Positions 25,861-34,249 of a DNA stretch of 54,906 nucleotides are shown here, piece by piece. The notes under the pieces were generated by a model. It made no database searches. It saw only the letters and a program-made list of their open reading frames with translations, and had not been told where the DNA came from. This DNA is from Candidatus Gemmiger stercoravium (GTDB lineage: Bacteria > Bacillota > Clostridia > Oscillospirales > Ruminococcaceae), in contig DWWE01000034.1 of the NCBI GenBank assembly GCA_019119835.1, forward strand, positions 1 to 54,906, in the 5' to 3' direction. A program made the position numbers and the translations under genes. The first letter of the stretch is position 1; each line of letters starts with the position of its first letter.

Positions 25861-26748
25861 TCAGTCCATCAGCGCCCCTGCGGTGTACAGGCAATCGGCC
25901 AGCGACCAGCCCTCCGGCAGCTGTACCAGCGGGCTGTCGGGAAACCGCTGCGCCTGCAGCCCCAGCGCCGCCGCGCCAGGGGCACAGGCGGCCAGCTCCC
26001 GGTCGGCCCCGCCGCCGAAATAGAGGTGGGTGAGCGGATGGGAACTTTTTTCGGTCTGATAAAACTGGACAATCCCCGACACCCGCTGCAGGATCTCGTC
26101 CGCACAGCCCGGCGTGCCCCAGGGTTCCCGCAGCCGGCTGCGGGCGGCATACCGGTACAGGCCCCGGTCAAACAGAAAGGCGCTCAGAAACCCGCCTTCC
26201 GGCACCAGGACAAGAAAGGTCCGCTGCCGGTGTTCGGGCAAGGCCCGCACCAGCCGGATCAGCCCGGCTGCGGCCAGGTCGATGGAGACAAGCCCCAGCC
26301 CCAGCGCCCGGGCCAGTTCCGCCCAGTCCCCGATGACCCCGCGCTCCACCCGGGTGGCCAGCACCGTGTCGGTGCCGCGGCGCAGGTCCCGGTCCAGCAG
26401 CATGTAGTCGTCCAGCGGATCGGCGATCTCGCCGGCGGTGTCCATCTCATGGCGGAGCACACCGCGCAGCCGCCCCGGGCGCATGTGGGGCAGGCAGAGC
26501 CGCCGGCAGACGAAGGGCCGCCCGCCCAGCAGCAGGGCGACCCGGCGCACCGGCAGCCGCTGGTCCTGCCAGAAATCCGCCAGTGCCGATTGCAAAGCGG
26601 CCGGATCGACCTGAAGGCTGCCTGTGAGGCAGCCTTCAGGCAGTTGGGCTTCGCCCAGCTGCCTGATCTGCACCCGTCGGCCCCTTCGCCGCCCCACGGC
26701 GGCCTGGACCTTTCCCTCACACACTGCCGCCACCGTGATGGCAGCCAT
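25861..26748 (-). CDS. pilM: PilM-like actin-fold pilus protein
   Basis: A 295-residue cytoplasmic protein with the PilM/FtsA-like order of elements: N-terminal strand (MAAITVAAVCEGKVQAAV), a middle segment VSIDLAAAGLIRLVRALPE (about 164-182), and a late glycine motif LYFGGGADRELA (about 243-254) like the adenosine-binding loop. The first phosphate loop is degenerate, lacking the usual D-x-G. It probably links PilB/PilC to PilN. GGGGGAAG precedes the start. Confidence 0.75.
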   Translation of the reverse strand: MAAITVAAVCEGKVQAAVGRRRGRRVQIRQLGEAQLPEGCLTGSLQVDPAALQSALADFWQDQRLPVRRVALLLGGRPFVCRRLCLPHMRPGRLRGVLRHEMDTAGEIADPLDDYMLLDRDLRRGTDTVLATRVERGVIGDWAELARALGLGLVSIDLAAAGLIRLVRALPEHRQRTFLVLVPEGGFLSAFLFDRGLYRYAARSRLREPWGTPGCADEILQRVSGIVQFYQTEKSSHPLTHLYFGGGADRELAACAPGAAALGLQAQRFPDSPLVQLPEGWSLADCLYTAGALMD

Positions 26749-26773
26749 AGGCGCTTCCCCCTTTCCCGGCCGG

Positions 26774-27964
26774 TCAGCCGGCCAACACGCTGTAGGAACT
26801 GTAGATGGGCAGCATCACCGCCAGCACGACCAGCGCCACCACCGCGCCCATCACCAGGATGGTCAGCGGCTCCAGCAGGCTCAGCAGTCGTTTGGCGGTG
26901 GTCTGGGCCTGCTGGTCCAGCGTGTCGGCCGCGGCGGTCAGCATCTCGTCCAGGCGGCCGGTCTCCTCGCCCACCTGCAGCGCGGCGGTCATCCTCTTTT
27001 CAAACCCGTCCAGGCCGGCCAGCGCGGTCGAAAGGGTGGTCCCGCTGCCCACGGCCGCCAGCACCCGGGGGAACTGGTCGGCGATCCAGGCGTTGCGCAC
27101 CGTGTCCCGGGCGGCCTGCAGCGCCGTCAAAATCGGGATGCCGCCGGCATACAGGGCGGCCAGCGTGCGGGCAAACCGGGCCGAACAGAGCTGGCGGCAC
27201 AGCCGGCCGATCCCCGGCAGGCGCAGCAGAAGGCGGTCGGTGCGCCGGCGCACCGGCGGCAGATGCAGCAGCAGCCGCCCCGCCGCCCCTGCCGCCGCCA
27301 GCCCCAGCAGCAGCCAGAGCCAGCCGTCGGCCAGGGCCCGGCAGATCCCCAACAGCAGCAGGGTCAGGCGGGGCAGGGTCTCCAGCCCGGCAAACAGGTC
27401 GGCAAACCGGGGCATCACAAACCCCACCAGCACGGCGGTCACCAGCACCACCATCCCGGCCAGTACGGCCGGGTACAGCAGGCTGTTCAGCACCTGCTGG
27501 CGGGCGGCGGCCTCCTTTTCGTAATAGTCGGCCATCTGCCGGCAGATCCGCCCGGTGTCGCCGCGGCCCTCGGCGCTGCGCACCATCGCCGGCAGCAGCG
27601 GGGGAAAGGCCGGCCCCAGCGCTGTCATGGCGGCGGACAGCGGCTCGCCGCCCCGCAGGCTCTGCTGCAGGGCGCGGCAGATCTGCCGTTCGGCCGGCCC
27701 GGCGTCCTGCTCTTCCTCCAGGATCTCCAGCGCCCGCACCAGCGGCACCCCGGCGGTAAGCAGGGCGCCCAGCCCCTGGCAGAACGCAGCCAGCTGCCGG
27801 GAACTCAGCGGCCGCAGGCGGGGCGGCCGGTCGGCCCGCTGCCCGACCAGAAACAGCCCCCGGCTGCGCAGCTGCAGGTACAGCGCCTGCGGGTCGGCCG
27901 CCCGGGCGGTCCCGCGTACCGTGCGGCCGCGGGCGTCCTTGGCGGTATAGCGGTAGGTGACCAT
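26774..27964 (-). CDS. pilC: Type IV pilus inner-membrane platform protein PilC/GspF
   Basis: A 396-residue polytopic protein with two T2SS-F domains (about 55-175 and 255-380), each ending in hydrophobic helices. MVTYRYTAKDARGRTVRG is the classical PilC/GspF opening. The second domain has the conserved GEETGRLDEML segment. Start 27964 is fixed by AAGGGAGGG and the family opening. It serves as membrane platform turned by the PilB ATPase. Confidence 0.92.
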   Translation of the reverse strand: MVTYRYTAKDARGRTVRGTARAADPQALYLQLRSRGLFLVGQRADRPPRLRPLSSRQLAAFCQGLGALLTAGVPLVRALEILEEEQDAGPAERQICRALQQSLRGGEPLSAAMTALGPAFPPLLPAMVRSAEGRGDTGRICRQMADYYEKEAAARQQVLNSLLYPAVLAGMVVLVTAVLVGFVMPRFADLFAGLETLPRLTLLLLGICRALADGWLWLLLGLAAAGAAGRLLLHLPPVRRRTDRLLLRLPGIGRLCRQLCSARFARTLAALYAGGIPILTALQAARDTVRNAWIADQFPRVLAAVGSGTTLSTALAGLDGFEKRMTAALQVGEETGRLDEMLTAAADTLDQQAQTTAKRLLSLLEPLTILVMGAVVALVVLAVMLPIYSSYSVLAG

Positions 27965-27989
27965 GGTGTTCCCTCCCTTGTCCGTGTGT

Positions 27990-28790
27990 TCAGAACAGGG
28001 CCAAATACCGGCGGACCAGCCATCCGCCGGCCAGCAGCGCCGCGGCAATGCCGGCGCACAGAAACGGCCCGAATGCGATCTGGTCGCCCCGGCGGGCCCG
28101 GCCGGCTGCCAGCAGGAAAAAGCCGTACCCGCCGCCGCTCACCACCGCAAGAAAGAAAGCCGCCAGGGTGGCCTGCCAGCCCAGGAACAGCCCGGCCGCG
28201 GCCATCAGCTTGATGTCCCCGCCGCCGAAGGCCCCCGGTACCGCCAGGCAGAGAACCAGCATCGGCAGGCTGACGCAGAGCGCGCCCAGCCCGTGGGTGA
28301 GAACCGTCGGGACCCAGCCGCCCTGGCGGGCGCCCAGCAGGGCGACCCGGCACAGCCCCAGCAAAGCCACGGCGGCGTTGAGGGCGTCGGGGATCTCCCG
28401 GGTGGCGGCGTCCAGCCGGGCAATGGCGTACAAAACCCCGCCCAGCAGCAAAGCCAGCCAGGCTTCAGCGCCAAGGCCCAGAAGCGGCCCGTCCCCAAAA
28501 CGCGCCGCCGCCAGCAGGGCGGCTCCACCGCCCAGCAGTTCCCCGGCCGGGTACCAGGCCGGGATGCGGGCGCCGCAGTGCCGGCACCGGCCGCGCAGCG
28601 CCAGCCAGCTTGCCACCGGCACCAGTTCGGCCGGGCCCAGCACCGCCCCGCAGGCCGGGCAGACGCTGCGGCCCCGAAGCGGAGAAAGTCCCCGGGGCAG
28701 CCGCCAGGCCACCACCTCAAAGAAGGAGAAGAGCGCGGCGCCGGTGAAAAACCGGACCCCGCCCCACAGGATCTGCAAAGCCGGCAGCAT
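27990..28790 (-). CDS. pilD: Type IV prepilin peptidase
   Basis: A 266-residue membrane aspartic protease that cleaves prepilin leaders and may N-methylate the new end. The N-terminal cytoplasmic loop has the zinc-type cysteine pairs CPAC and CRHC (about residues 43-75). The catalytic aspartates are in DAATREIPD and GGGDIKL; both are present. Start 28790 follows GGAAGGCGG; the open frame further upstream has no support. It is first in the leftward pilus operon, behind a good promoter at 28867-28895. Confidence 0.9.
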   Translation of the reverse strand: MLPALQILWGGVRFFTGAALFSFFEVVAWRLPRGLSPLRGRSVCPACGAVLGPAELVPVASWLALRGRCRHCGARIPAWYPAGELLGGGAALLAAARFGDGPLLGLGAEAWLALLLGGVLYAIARLDAATREIPDALNAAVALLGLCRVALLGARQGGWVPTVLTHGLGALCVSLPMLVLCLAVPGAFGGGDIKLMAAAGLFLGWQATLAAFFLAVVSGGGYGFFLLAAGRARRGDQIAFGPFLCAGIAAALLAGGWLVRRYLALF

Positions 28791-28866
28791 CGGCACACCG
28801 CCTTCCCGCCCGGTCGGCTGGCCCGGGCCCGCAAAATTCGACAGGATTCGACATACTGATACAAAA

Positions 28867-28895
28867 AGTATAGAAGACCCGGGCGGATTTTTCAA
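28867..28895 (-). promoter_or_regulatory. Promoter of the leftward pilus operon
   Basis: TTGAAA (plus positions 28890-28895), 17 bases, TATACT (28867-28872) on the minus strand. Confidence 0.8.
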
Positions 28896-28976
28896 GAGAT
28901 CTGCCGCCTTCCGCCGGCAAAAATATGCGCCGTTCCGCCGCCTTTGCCCGGGGCCGGGCGCAGTTTGGCATTTTGC

Positions 28977-29005
28977 TTGCAATGGGGCCCCGGGGCTCGT
29001 ATAAT
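28977..29005 (+). promoter_or_regulatory. Promoter of the rightward pilin operon
   Basis: TTGCAA (28977-28982), 17 bases, TATAAT (29000-29005). It lies about 80 bases from the divergent pilus promoter, so both operons may share a regulator site. Confidence 0.8.
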
Positions 29006-29089
29006 TTGAATAAGATCCGGCGCAAAGCCGGCTTGTCCGCCCGGCGGGCCCCGACCCCGCCGGTCTGCCCGGGAAGGAGATCGACGCCG

Positions 29090-29755
29090 TTGCAAGCCTG
29101 TCCCTGCGCCCGCAAGGGCTTTACATTGGTGGAACTGCTGGTGACCCTGGCGCTGGTGGCGATCCTGGGCTCACTGGCCGGGGCCGGGATCACCGCCGGC
29201 GTCCGGCTGGCCCGGTTCCACCGCAACGAATCCGCGGCCTGTACGCTGTATCAGGCTGCCCAGGCGGCCCTGACCCGGCTGGAGGCCGAGGGCTCTCTGC
29301 CCGCATTCCTGACCCGGGCCGCCGCCCTCAGCGAGCCCGGCGTCTACCGGCCGGACCCCGCCCTCACCGGGGCGCAGGCCGCCGCCGAGGCGGAACTGGC
29401 CGCCCGGTACCCCGACCGGGTGGGGGTGCTCTGGCTGGACAAGGCGGACCCGGACGCCGGCGCCGGCCCGCTGCTGCGCAGCCTGCTGGAACCCTGGGTC
29501 TCCGACCCCGCCCTGCTGGACGCCTCGCTGGCGCTGGAACTGGACCTGCGCAGCGGGCGGGTCTTTGCGGTGTTTTATGCCGCCCAGGCCGGGCGGCTGC
29601 GCTTCGGCGGCGGGGAAGGGGCGGTGGACATCACCGACCGCACCCCGGCCCACCGCCGGCGCACCCAGGTGGGCTGCTATGCGTCCGGGGAGCTGCTGCC
29701 GCTGGTGCCGCCGGCGCTGCTGCAGCCCGTCGCCCCGGAAGAGGCCGCGCCATGA
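29090..29755 (+). CDS. Type IV prepilin-like protein
   Basis: A 221-residue pilin-like protein with a class III leader: ten residues MQACPCARKG, cleavage before F, then TLVELLVTLALVAILGSLAG as the assembly helix with the required Glu at position 5. The start is TTG at 29090, 10 bases after GGAAGGAGA; the frame further upstream overlaps the promoter. At 211 mature residues it is longer than a typical major pilin and may be a minor or only pilin. The next start overlaps its stop as ATGA. Confidence 0.85.
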   Translation: MQACPCARKGFTLVELLVTLALVAILGSLAGAGITAGVRLARFHRNESAACTLYQAAQAALTRLEAEGSLPAFLTRAAALSEPGVYRPDPALTGAQAAAEAELAARYPDRVGVLWLDKADPDAGAGPLLRSLLEPWVSDPALLDASLALELDLRSGRVFAVFYAAQAGRLRFGGGEGAVDITDRTPAHRRRTQVGCYASGELLPLVPPALLQPVAPEEAAP

Positions 29756-30507
29756 GCCGGCAGCCCGCCCGGTGGGGCCGCCGGGGCGCTTCGATGCTGA
29801 TGGTCCTCTGCCTGGGGGCGGTGCTGCTGGCCCTGTGCGCTTCGCTGCTCACCGCCGCCGCCCAGCTCTCGGCCCCGGCCGGGCAGCTGCTGGCCGGGGA
29901 ACAGGCCCGCCAGCTGGCCCTGACCTTTTCCCGGCAGCTGGACGCGGAACTCTGTGAAGTGCCGGATTCCCCGCTGGCGCAGTTCCTGACCGGCACCTTC
30001 CTGGGGGAAGGCTATGCCGACGACACCCCCTACCGCTTTACCGCCGGCAGTCCCCAGGACCCCTACGGGGCGCTCACGGTGACCCTGCAGCGCAGCCCCG
30101 CGGCCGGGGCTGCGGCCGTGTGGTCCCCGGCCGACGGGCTGAGCGCCGGGGAACTGACCGCCCGGATGGACGAGTTCCAGGCTGCGGCGGCCGACGGCGC
30201 CGATTACCGCATCGCCGTCACCGTGACCGCCAGCTGGGCGGGGGCCGAATTCTCCTACACCCAGTGGTATCTCCGGCGGGGCGAGTTCCCGGTGCTCTAC
30301 ACCCTGGAGGGTGCCGTCTACCGCCGCCAGCCGGGTACCCTGCGCTTTTACCGGGCCGACCGGACGGAAACGGCGGGGGAACCGGACCTGGTGCTCTCCG
30401 GCGACGGCCCGGAAGTCCGGGGCGAGATCACCGCCCGCTACGACCCGGCCGGACCCCGGGCGGGCAGCCGGTACGAAAATCTTGTGGAAAGGGGGAGCCG
30501 CCCATGA
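29752..30507 (+). CDS. Pilus-locus membrane-anchored protein (PilX-like position)
   Basis: A 251-residue protein: short basic N-terminus with GRRGAS, one membrane segment (about 13-36), and an extracytoplasmic remainder rich in Ala, Thr and Tyr. It lacks the FTLxE processing motif, though its position and single N-terminal helix resemble PilX-type minor pilins. No family is recognised with certainty. It overlaps both neighbours by 4 bases. Confidence 0.65.
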   Translation: MSRQPARWGRRGASMLMVLCLGAVLLALCASLLTAAAQLSAPAGQLLAGEQARQLALTFSRQLDAELCEVPDSPLAQFLTGTFLGEGYADDTPYRFTAGSPQDPYGALTVTLQRSPAAGAAAVWSPADGLSAGELTARMDEFQAAAADGADYRIAVTVTASWAGAEFSYTQWYLRRGEFPVLYTLEGAVYRRQPGTLRFYRADRTETAGEPDLVLSGDGPEVRGEITARYDPAGPRAGSRYENLVERGSRP

Positions 30508-30878
30508 GGCGTCTTTGCGGAAAGTTGCGCAGCCGCCGGGGCGAAACGCTGGTGGAGCTGCTGGTGGCCTTCGCGCTGCTCCTGCTCTTTGTGGCGACCT
30601 TCGGGGGTGCGCTGCGGGCGGCGCAGGGGATGCAGAGTCGGGCCGAGACCAGCCGCGAAGCCGCCTGGCGGCTGATCGAACCGCTGCGCCCGGTGGGGGC
30701 GCCCTGCCCCGGGGCCGCCGACGACGGGGTGCGGCGGTATGAATTCTGCGGCGAGGACGGACAGCCCGCCTTCACGCTGGAACTGCCCTGCGAGACGGTC
30801 ACGGTCTCCGACGGGGAAGAGACCCACACCTTCCGCCGGTTTGCCGCCCCGGCGGATGCCGGGCAGGCGGACCCGTGA
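30504..30878 (+). CDS. Small type IV pilin-like protein (PilV/GspI-like)
   Basis: A 124-residue protein with leader MRRLCGKLRSRRG, a G/E processing site, and ETLVELLVAFALLLLFVATFGG as the pilin helix. The residue after the cleavage site is Glu rather than Phe, which is seen in some minor pseudopilins. The small C-terminal head has two Cys (FCGEDG, LPCETV) that could form a disulfide. ATGA and GTGA overlaps tie it to both neighbours. Confidence 0.8.
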   Translation: MRRLCGKLRSRRGETLVELLVAFALLLLFVATFGGALRAAQGMQSRAETSREAAWRLIEPLRPVGAPCPGAADDGVRRYEFCGEDGQPAFTLELPCETVTVSDGEETHTFRRFAAPADAGQADP

Positions 30879-31669
30879 GCCGGCGGTTCCCGGCCGGCTG
30901 CCGGGGCGCCACCCTGGTGGAACTGCTGGTCTGCCTGGCGCTGTTGGGGCTGTTCACCGCAACGGCCGTGGCGCTGGTCCGGCCTGTCGCGGCTCTGTAC
31001 AGCCGGATGCAAAGCCGGTCCCGCGCCTGGATGATCGCGGACACGCTGGCGGATGCGCTGCAGGCCGACCTGCTTTACGCCGAAGGCACCCTCCGCCTGG
31101 CCGAAGCGGCCGAAAGCGAAGGGGAGGCGGCCCGGCCCTTCCGGCCGGTGCAGACCCCGCCCGGCGAGACCCCGGCCGGCACGGCGGTGGAATTCCGCCG
31201 GGGCGGGGCCTACCTGCTGCTGGACGCCGGCGTCACCCCTGAGACGCTGGTGCCCGACCCGGACGGCGGGGAAGGGTGGACCCGCCGCGCCGCCCAGCCT
31301 GCCGGGCGGCTGCACAAGCGGTACTATCGGGTCCGGTCCGAGCCGGCGGAAGGGCAGTCCGGCACCTTTTACCAGTACCGCCTCGGCGGCGAGACCGGCG
31401 CCGCCTACACGGCCGATGCCTGCACCGACGCCTTCCCGGCGGCGTTTTATCTGGGCGGCGAGGTCTCGCTGCGCTTCTCGGTCCACAGCACCGTCACCGA
31501 CGGGGAGGGGGTCCTGCGGGTCACGGCGCTGGCGGCGGAGATCACGGTCCGGCAGGCACAGACCGGCCGTATCCTCTGCACCCGGCGGACGGTGCTGGAT
31601 CTGCCCGGCTGCCCGGCGCTGCTGCAGGACCCGGCCCTTGCCCCCGGCCGTGACGGCGCGGCGCCCTGA
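30875..31669 (+). CDS. Type IV pilin-like protein (PilW/GspJ-like)
   Basis: A 264-residue protein with the leader MSRRFPAGCRG, cleavage before A, and TLVELLVCLALLGLFTATAVAL as the helix. The large head domain ends in ITVRQAQTGRILCTRRTVLDLPG, a pattern of J-type minor pseudopilins. The start is GTG overlapping the previous stop. The head could cap the pilus tip together with the two preceding proteins; that is inference from the order of such clusters. Confidence 0.8.
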   Translation: MSRRFPAGCRGATLVELLVCLALLGLFTATAVALVRPVAALYSRMQSRSRAWMIADTLADALQADLLYAEGTLRLAEAAESEGEAARPFRPVQTPPGETPAGTAVEFRRGGAYLLLDAGVTPETLVPDPDGGEGWTRRAAQPAGRLHKRYYRVRSEPAEGQSGTFYQYRLGGETGAAYTADACTDAFPAAFYLGGEVSLRFSVHSTVTDGEGVLRVTALAAEITVRQAQTGRILCTRRTVLDLPGCPALLQDPALAPGRDGAAP

Positions 31670-31697
31670 GCTTTTGTCCCGAAAAGGAGGTCCCTCT

Positions 31698-32873
31698 ATG
31701 TCCAACCCGCCGATCCGCATCCAGCTGCTGGGCGGATTTTCCATGGCGGTCGGCGGCCGGCCGATGCTGTCCGGCCTGGCTCGGAACCGCAAACTGCAGC
31801 AGCTCCTGCAGTACCTTCTGCTCAACTGCGACCGCGCCGTGACCCACCAGGAGCTGATCGCCCATTTCTGGGGCAACAGCTTTGACGCCGAAGCCTCGCT
31901 GCGGGCGGTGATGTACCGCCTGCGGCAGACCATCGACCGGGAGGAGCCCGCGCTGGCAAACTGCATCCGCACCGGCCGGGGCAGCTACCGGTGGAACCCG
32001 GCGCTGGCCTGCAGCATCGACGTGCAGGAACTGCAGCGGGCCAGCGCCGCGGCTGCGGCTGCCGCCCCGCCGCGGCAAGACGAACTGGAACAGGCGGTGA
32101 TCGCCCTGTACAAAGGCCGCCTTCTGCCCGAAGCCGCCGGCGAACTCTGGGTGGACCGCCGCCAGGTGGAACTGCAGGCGCTGTACAAGACGGCGCTCTA
32201 CCACCAGATCGAGCGGGCCCGGGCCCGCGGGGACCTTTCCGCCGCCGAATCGCTGAGCCGCCGCGGCCTGCAGATGGATGCGGCGGACGAACGGCTGTAC
32301 ATCGAGCAGATCCTCTGCCTGCAGGCGCTGGAACGACCGCAGGAAGCCGCCGCGGCCGCCGGGTGGGCCCGGGCCCTGGGCTTTCTGCACACCGGCATCC
32401 CTGGGCTTTCCGACCTGGAAAGCAGCCACCAGCGGCTGATCCGGGCCCAGGCCGCCATGCAGCGGGAAGCCGCCCACATCGAGGAGGAGATCCGCCTGGG
32501 CGGCGCCGGCAGCGGCGCCTTCATCTGCAGCTATGCGGCCTTCCGCTGCATCAGCCAGGTGCGGCTGCGGGCCAGCACGCGCTACCACCATCCGCTGCTG
32601 GTGGCCATCGTCAGCCTGGTGCCGCCGGTGGCCCGCCCGGTCAGCGGCCGCACGGCCGCCGCCATGCAGGTGCTGGAAGGGGTGCTGCTGCGCACCCTCA
32701 ACACCGGGGATGTGGCGGCCCGCTACAGCGAAAACCGGTTCGTGCTGCTGCTCAGCGGCTTTGCGGCGGACGGCACCGGCCCGATGGAGCGCGTCCGCTC
32801 GGAATTTTACCGCCACCCCGGCCAGGACGGCTACCTCCTGTTGTACCAGCTGCACACGCCCCACCCCAATTAG
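31698..32873 (+). CDS. BTAD (SARP-like) regulator fused to a degenerate GGDEF-like domain
   Basis: A 391-residue protein. An OmpR-like winged helix (about 5-95: IRIQLLGGFSMAVGG, then LIAHFWGNSFDAEASLRAVMYRLRQTI) is followed by a helical bacterial transcriptional activation domain (about 110-250) and a C-terminal ~130 residues with a GGDEF-like pattern. The active-site loop is replaced by RYSENRFVLLLSGF, where a cyclase has RYGGDEF, so it cannot make cyclic di-GMP but might bind a nucleotide. AAAAGGAGG precedes the ATG. It is last in the pilin operon and a likely pilus-gene regulator. Confidence 0.75.
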   Translation: MSNPPIRIQLLGGFSMAVGGRPMLSGLARNRKLQQLLQYLLLNCDRAVTHQELIAHFWGNSFDAEASLRAVMYRLRQTIDREEPALANCIRTGRGSYRWNPALACSIDVQELQRASAAAAAAAPPRQDELEQAVIALYKGRLLPEAAGELWVDRRQVELQALYKTALYHQIERARARGDLSAAESLSRRGLQMDAADERLYIEQILCLQALERPQEAAAAAGWARALGFLHTGIPGLSDLESSHQRLIRAQAAMQREAAHIEEEIRLGGAGSGAFICSYAAFRCISQVRLRASTRYHHPLLVAIVSLVPPVARPVSGRTAAAMQVLEGVLLRTLNTGDVAARYSENRFVLLLSGFAADGTGPMERVRSEFYRHPGQDGYLLLYQLHTPHPN

Positions 32874-32931
32874 AAATACCTGCGCAGGGACGGAAAAAAG
32901 TGGAAAAAACCCTGCTTTTTTCAAAAAAACC

Positions 32932-32960
32932 TTGACATCCGGCCATCCACGTGTTATTAT
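32932..32960 (+). promoter_or_regulatory. Promoter of tRNA-Arg
   Basis: TTGACA (32932-32937), 17 bases, TATTAT (32955-32960), overlapping TATAAT at 32958-32963. An imperfect GCAGGG/CCCTGC hairpin with T6 just upstream (32884-32920) may end the BTAD transcript. Confidence 0.8.
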
Positions 32961-32972
32961 AATATACGTTCC

Positions 32973-33049
32973 GCGCCGGTAGCTCAGCTGGATAGAGTGT
33001 CTGACTACGAATCAGAAGGTCGGGGGTTCGAGTCCCTTCCGGCGCACCA
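32973..33049 (+). tRNA. tRNA-Arg (anticodon ACG)
   Basis: The acceptor stem GCGCCGG (32973-32979) pairs with CCGGCGC (33039-33045). D-arm AGCTCAGCTGGA, anticodon arm CTGACT-ACG-AATCAG, and T-arm with GGTTCGAGTCC are canonical, and CCA is encoded (33047-33049). The adenosine at position 34 would become inosine to read CGU, CGC and CGA. Everything downstream has mobile-element character, so the 3' end of this tRNA is a plausible integration site. Confidence 0.97.
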
Positions 33050-33057
33050 CAACAGCC

Positions 33058-33098
33058 TTATCCGAACTCAGTTTTCTGGGTTCGGATAATTGCTTTTT
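33058..33098 (+). terminator. Terminator of tRNA-Arg
   Basis: 14-bp stem (33058-33071 with 33076-33089, one G-T pair), 4-base loop, then TTGCTTTTTAT. Confidence 0.9.
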
Positions 33099-33125
33099 AT
33101 ACTGTATTTTCTTTGATGATACGGC

Positions 33126-33177
33126 AAAAAGCCGGGGCGGACGACTTCTCGTTTGGAAGCGTCCGTCCCGGCTTTTT
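33126..33177. terminator. Strong bidirectional hairpin after the tRNA
   Basis: 18-bp stem (33126-33143 with 33160-33177, one G-T pair), A5 on one side and T5 on the other. It ends transcripts from the left arm of the element on the minus strand and any tRNA readthrough. Between it and the 81-residue gene at 33282 nothing else is seen. Confidence 0.85.
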
Positions 33178-33281
33178 GTCTGTCTGCATCGCCTGTGCGG
33201 CGGCCATGCAGGCTATATGCGATGGCAATGCGGTGGAAGTGCGAGCTTTTTGAGACGAAAATCTGTGAAAATCTGTGAAAC

Positions 33282-33527
33282 TTAGCGGAACTTTACGACA
33301 ACAAAGTCAGGCATCCGATCGGCAGCCGCTTTTTGAGCGTTAAAAGTGTGAGAATTCTGTGAAAGTTTCCCGCTCGCTTTTAGCTTTTGATATTCGGCCA
33401 TATTTTTCTCATCTGCAAAGTATTCCTCAATGTATGGACAAATGAACCGTGCAAACTGCTCCAGGTTGGCACGGGGAATCCCGCAGACCATTTCGGGGCA
33501 TTGATCCTTTTTAGACTTTCGCGGCAT
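33282..33527 (-). CDS. Small hypothetical protein (81 aa)
   Basis: Starts MPRKSKKDQCPEMVCGIPRANLEQFARFICPYI, with three cysteines in the first 30 residues and a basic start. AGGAGGAATTT precedes the ATG. No recognised family. It lies last in the leftward arm of the element, after the Cys-rich 187-residue protein, and ends before the strong hairpin at 33126-33177. Confidence 0.65.
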   Translation of the reverse strand: MPRKSKKDQCPEMVCGIPRANLEQFARFICPYIEEYFADEKNMAEYQKLKASGKLSQNSHTFNAQKAAADRMPDFVVVKFR

Positions 33528-33671
33528 AAATTCCTCCTGATCCGTAGGGTGTGTTGCTCGTGCGTGATTGCACAGCCGAAAGGCTGGTGCTTATAGAACT
33601 ATTGTATCAAGGGAGCAATGCAGGAAAAAGCACAGGAGTCCAGCAACTTTTCTGCGGTTTTTATGCTGCCC

Positions 33672-34235
33672 TTACTCGCGCCATTGCGCCACCTCTGTGG
33701 CTGGGAACCCGGTCAAAGTGTTTCTTCCGCAATCCTCCTTGCGGAAGTGGATGCAGTGCAGACGCAGTTTGTCATCCAGGTAGAAAAAGTAGGGGTACAG
33801 ACCATCGTCGATCTCCAGAACTTCCCAAGGATGCAGCGGAAAGCCCAACCGATCTGGCAGGTTCAGAAAGCTCACCTCATTTTGGAACTCCTCTGCGCTA
33901 ATGTCTGTGTGGCTTTCGTAGCAAACGGCATAGTCTGTGGCAGAGACGTATGGTTCCATACCTCTTTGCCGGAGCAGGCTTTGCAGCAATTCGGTATCCG
34001 GGTTCTTATAATGGTAGACGCGCACGGCACAGGGCGTGATCCTTCGGGGGCACCAGGCGGGCACCTTCTCTTTTGGGTCTTTCGGTTTGAATACCCTGGG
34101 GCGCTTGCCGCCTGTGCAGTAGCGACTGAATGGGTGCAGATAAACTCCTTTGAGCTTTGTCCCGCAGGCTTCAGCGTGTCGGTGGTGATATGGGCAGAAT
34201 GTGCATTTTGGCTGGCGGACTTTTACTTCTAGCAT
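33672..34235 (-). CDS. Cys-rich hypothetical protein of the mobile element
   Basis: A 187-residue protein starting MLEVKVRQPKCTFCPYHH. The first 80 residues hold a likely zinc site (CTFC, HHRHAEAC, SRYC, WCPRRITPC). The rest is mixed alpha/beta with an acidic core (HPWEVLEIDDGLYPYFFYLDDKLR). The start at 34235 is fixed by AAAGGAGG; the longer frame upstream overlaps the YkgJ-like ORF. It follows that ORF by 14 bases. No family recognised. Confidence 0.65.
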   Translation of the reverse strand: MLEVKVRQPKCTFCPYHHRHAEACGTKLKGVYLHPFSRYCTGGKRPRVFKPKDPKEKVPAWCPRRITPCAVRVYHYKNPDTELLQSLLRQRGMEPYVSATDYAVCYESHTDISAEEFQNEVSFLNLPDRLGFPLHPWEVLEIDDGLYPYFFYLDDKLRLHCIHFRKEDCGRNTLTGFPATEVAQWRE

Positions 34236-34249
34236 GATGACCTCCTTTG

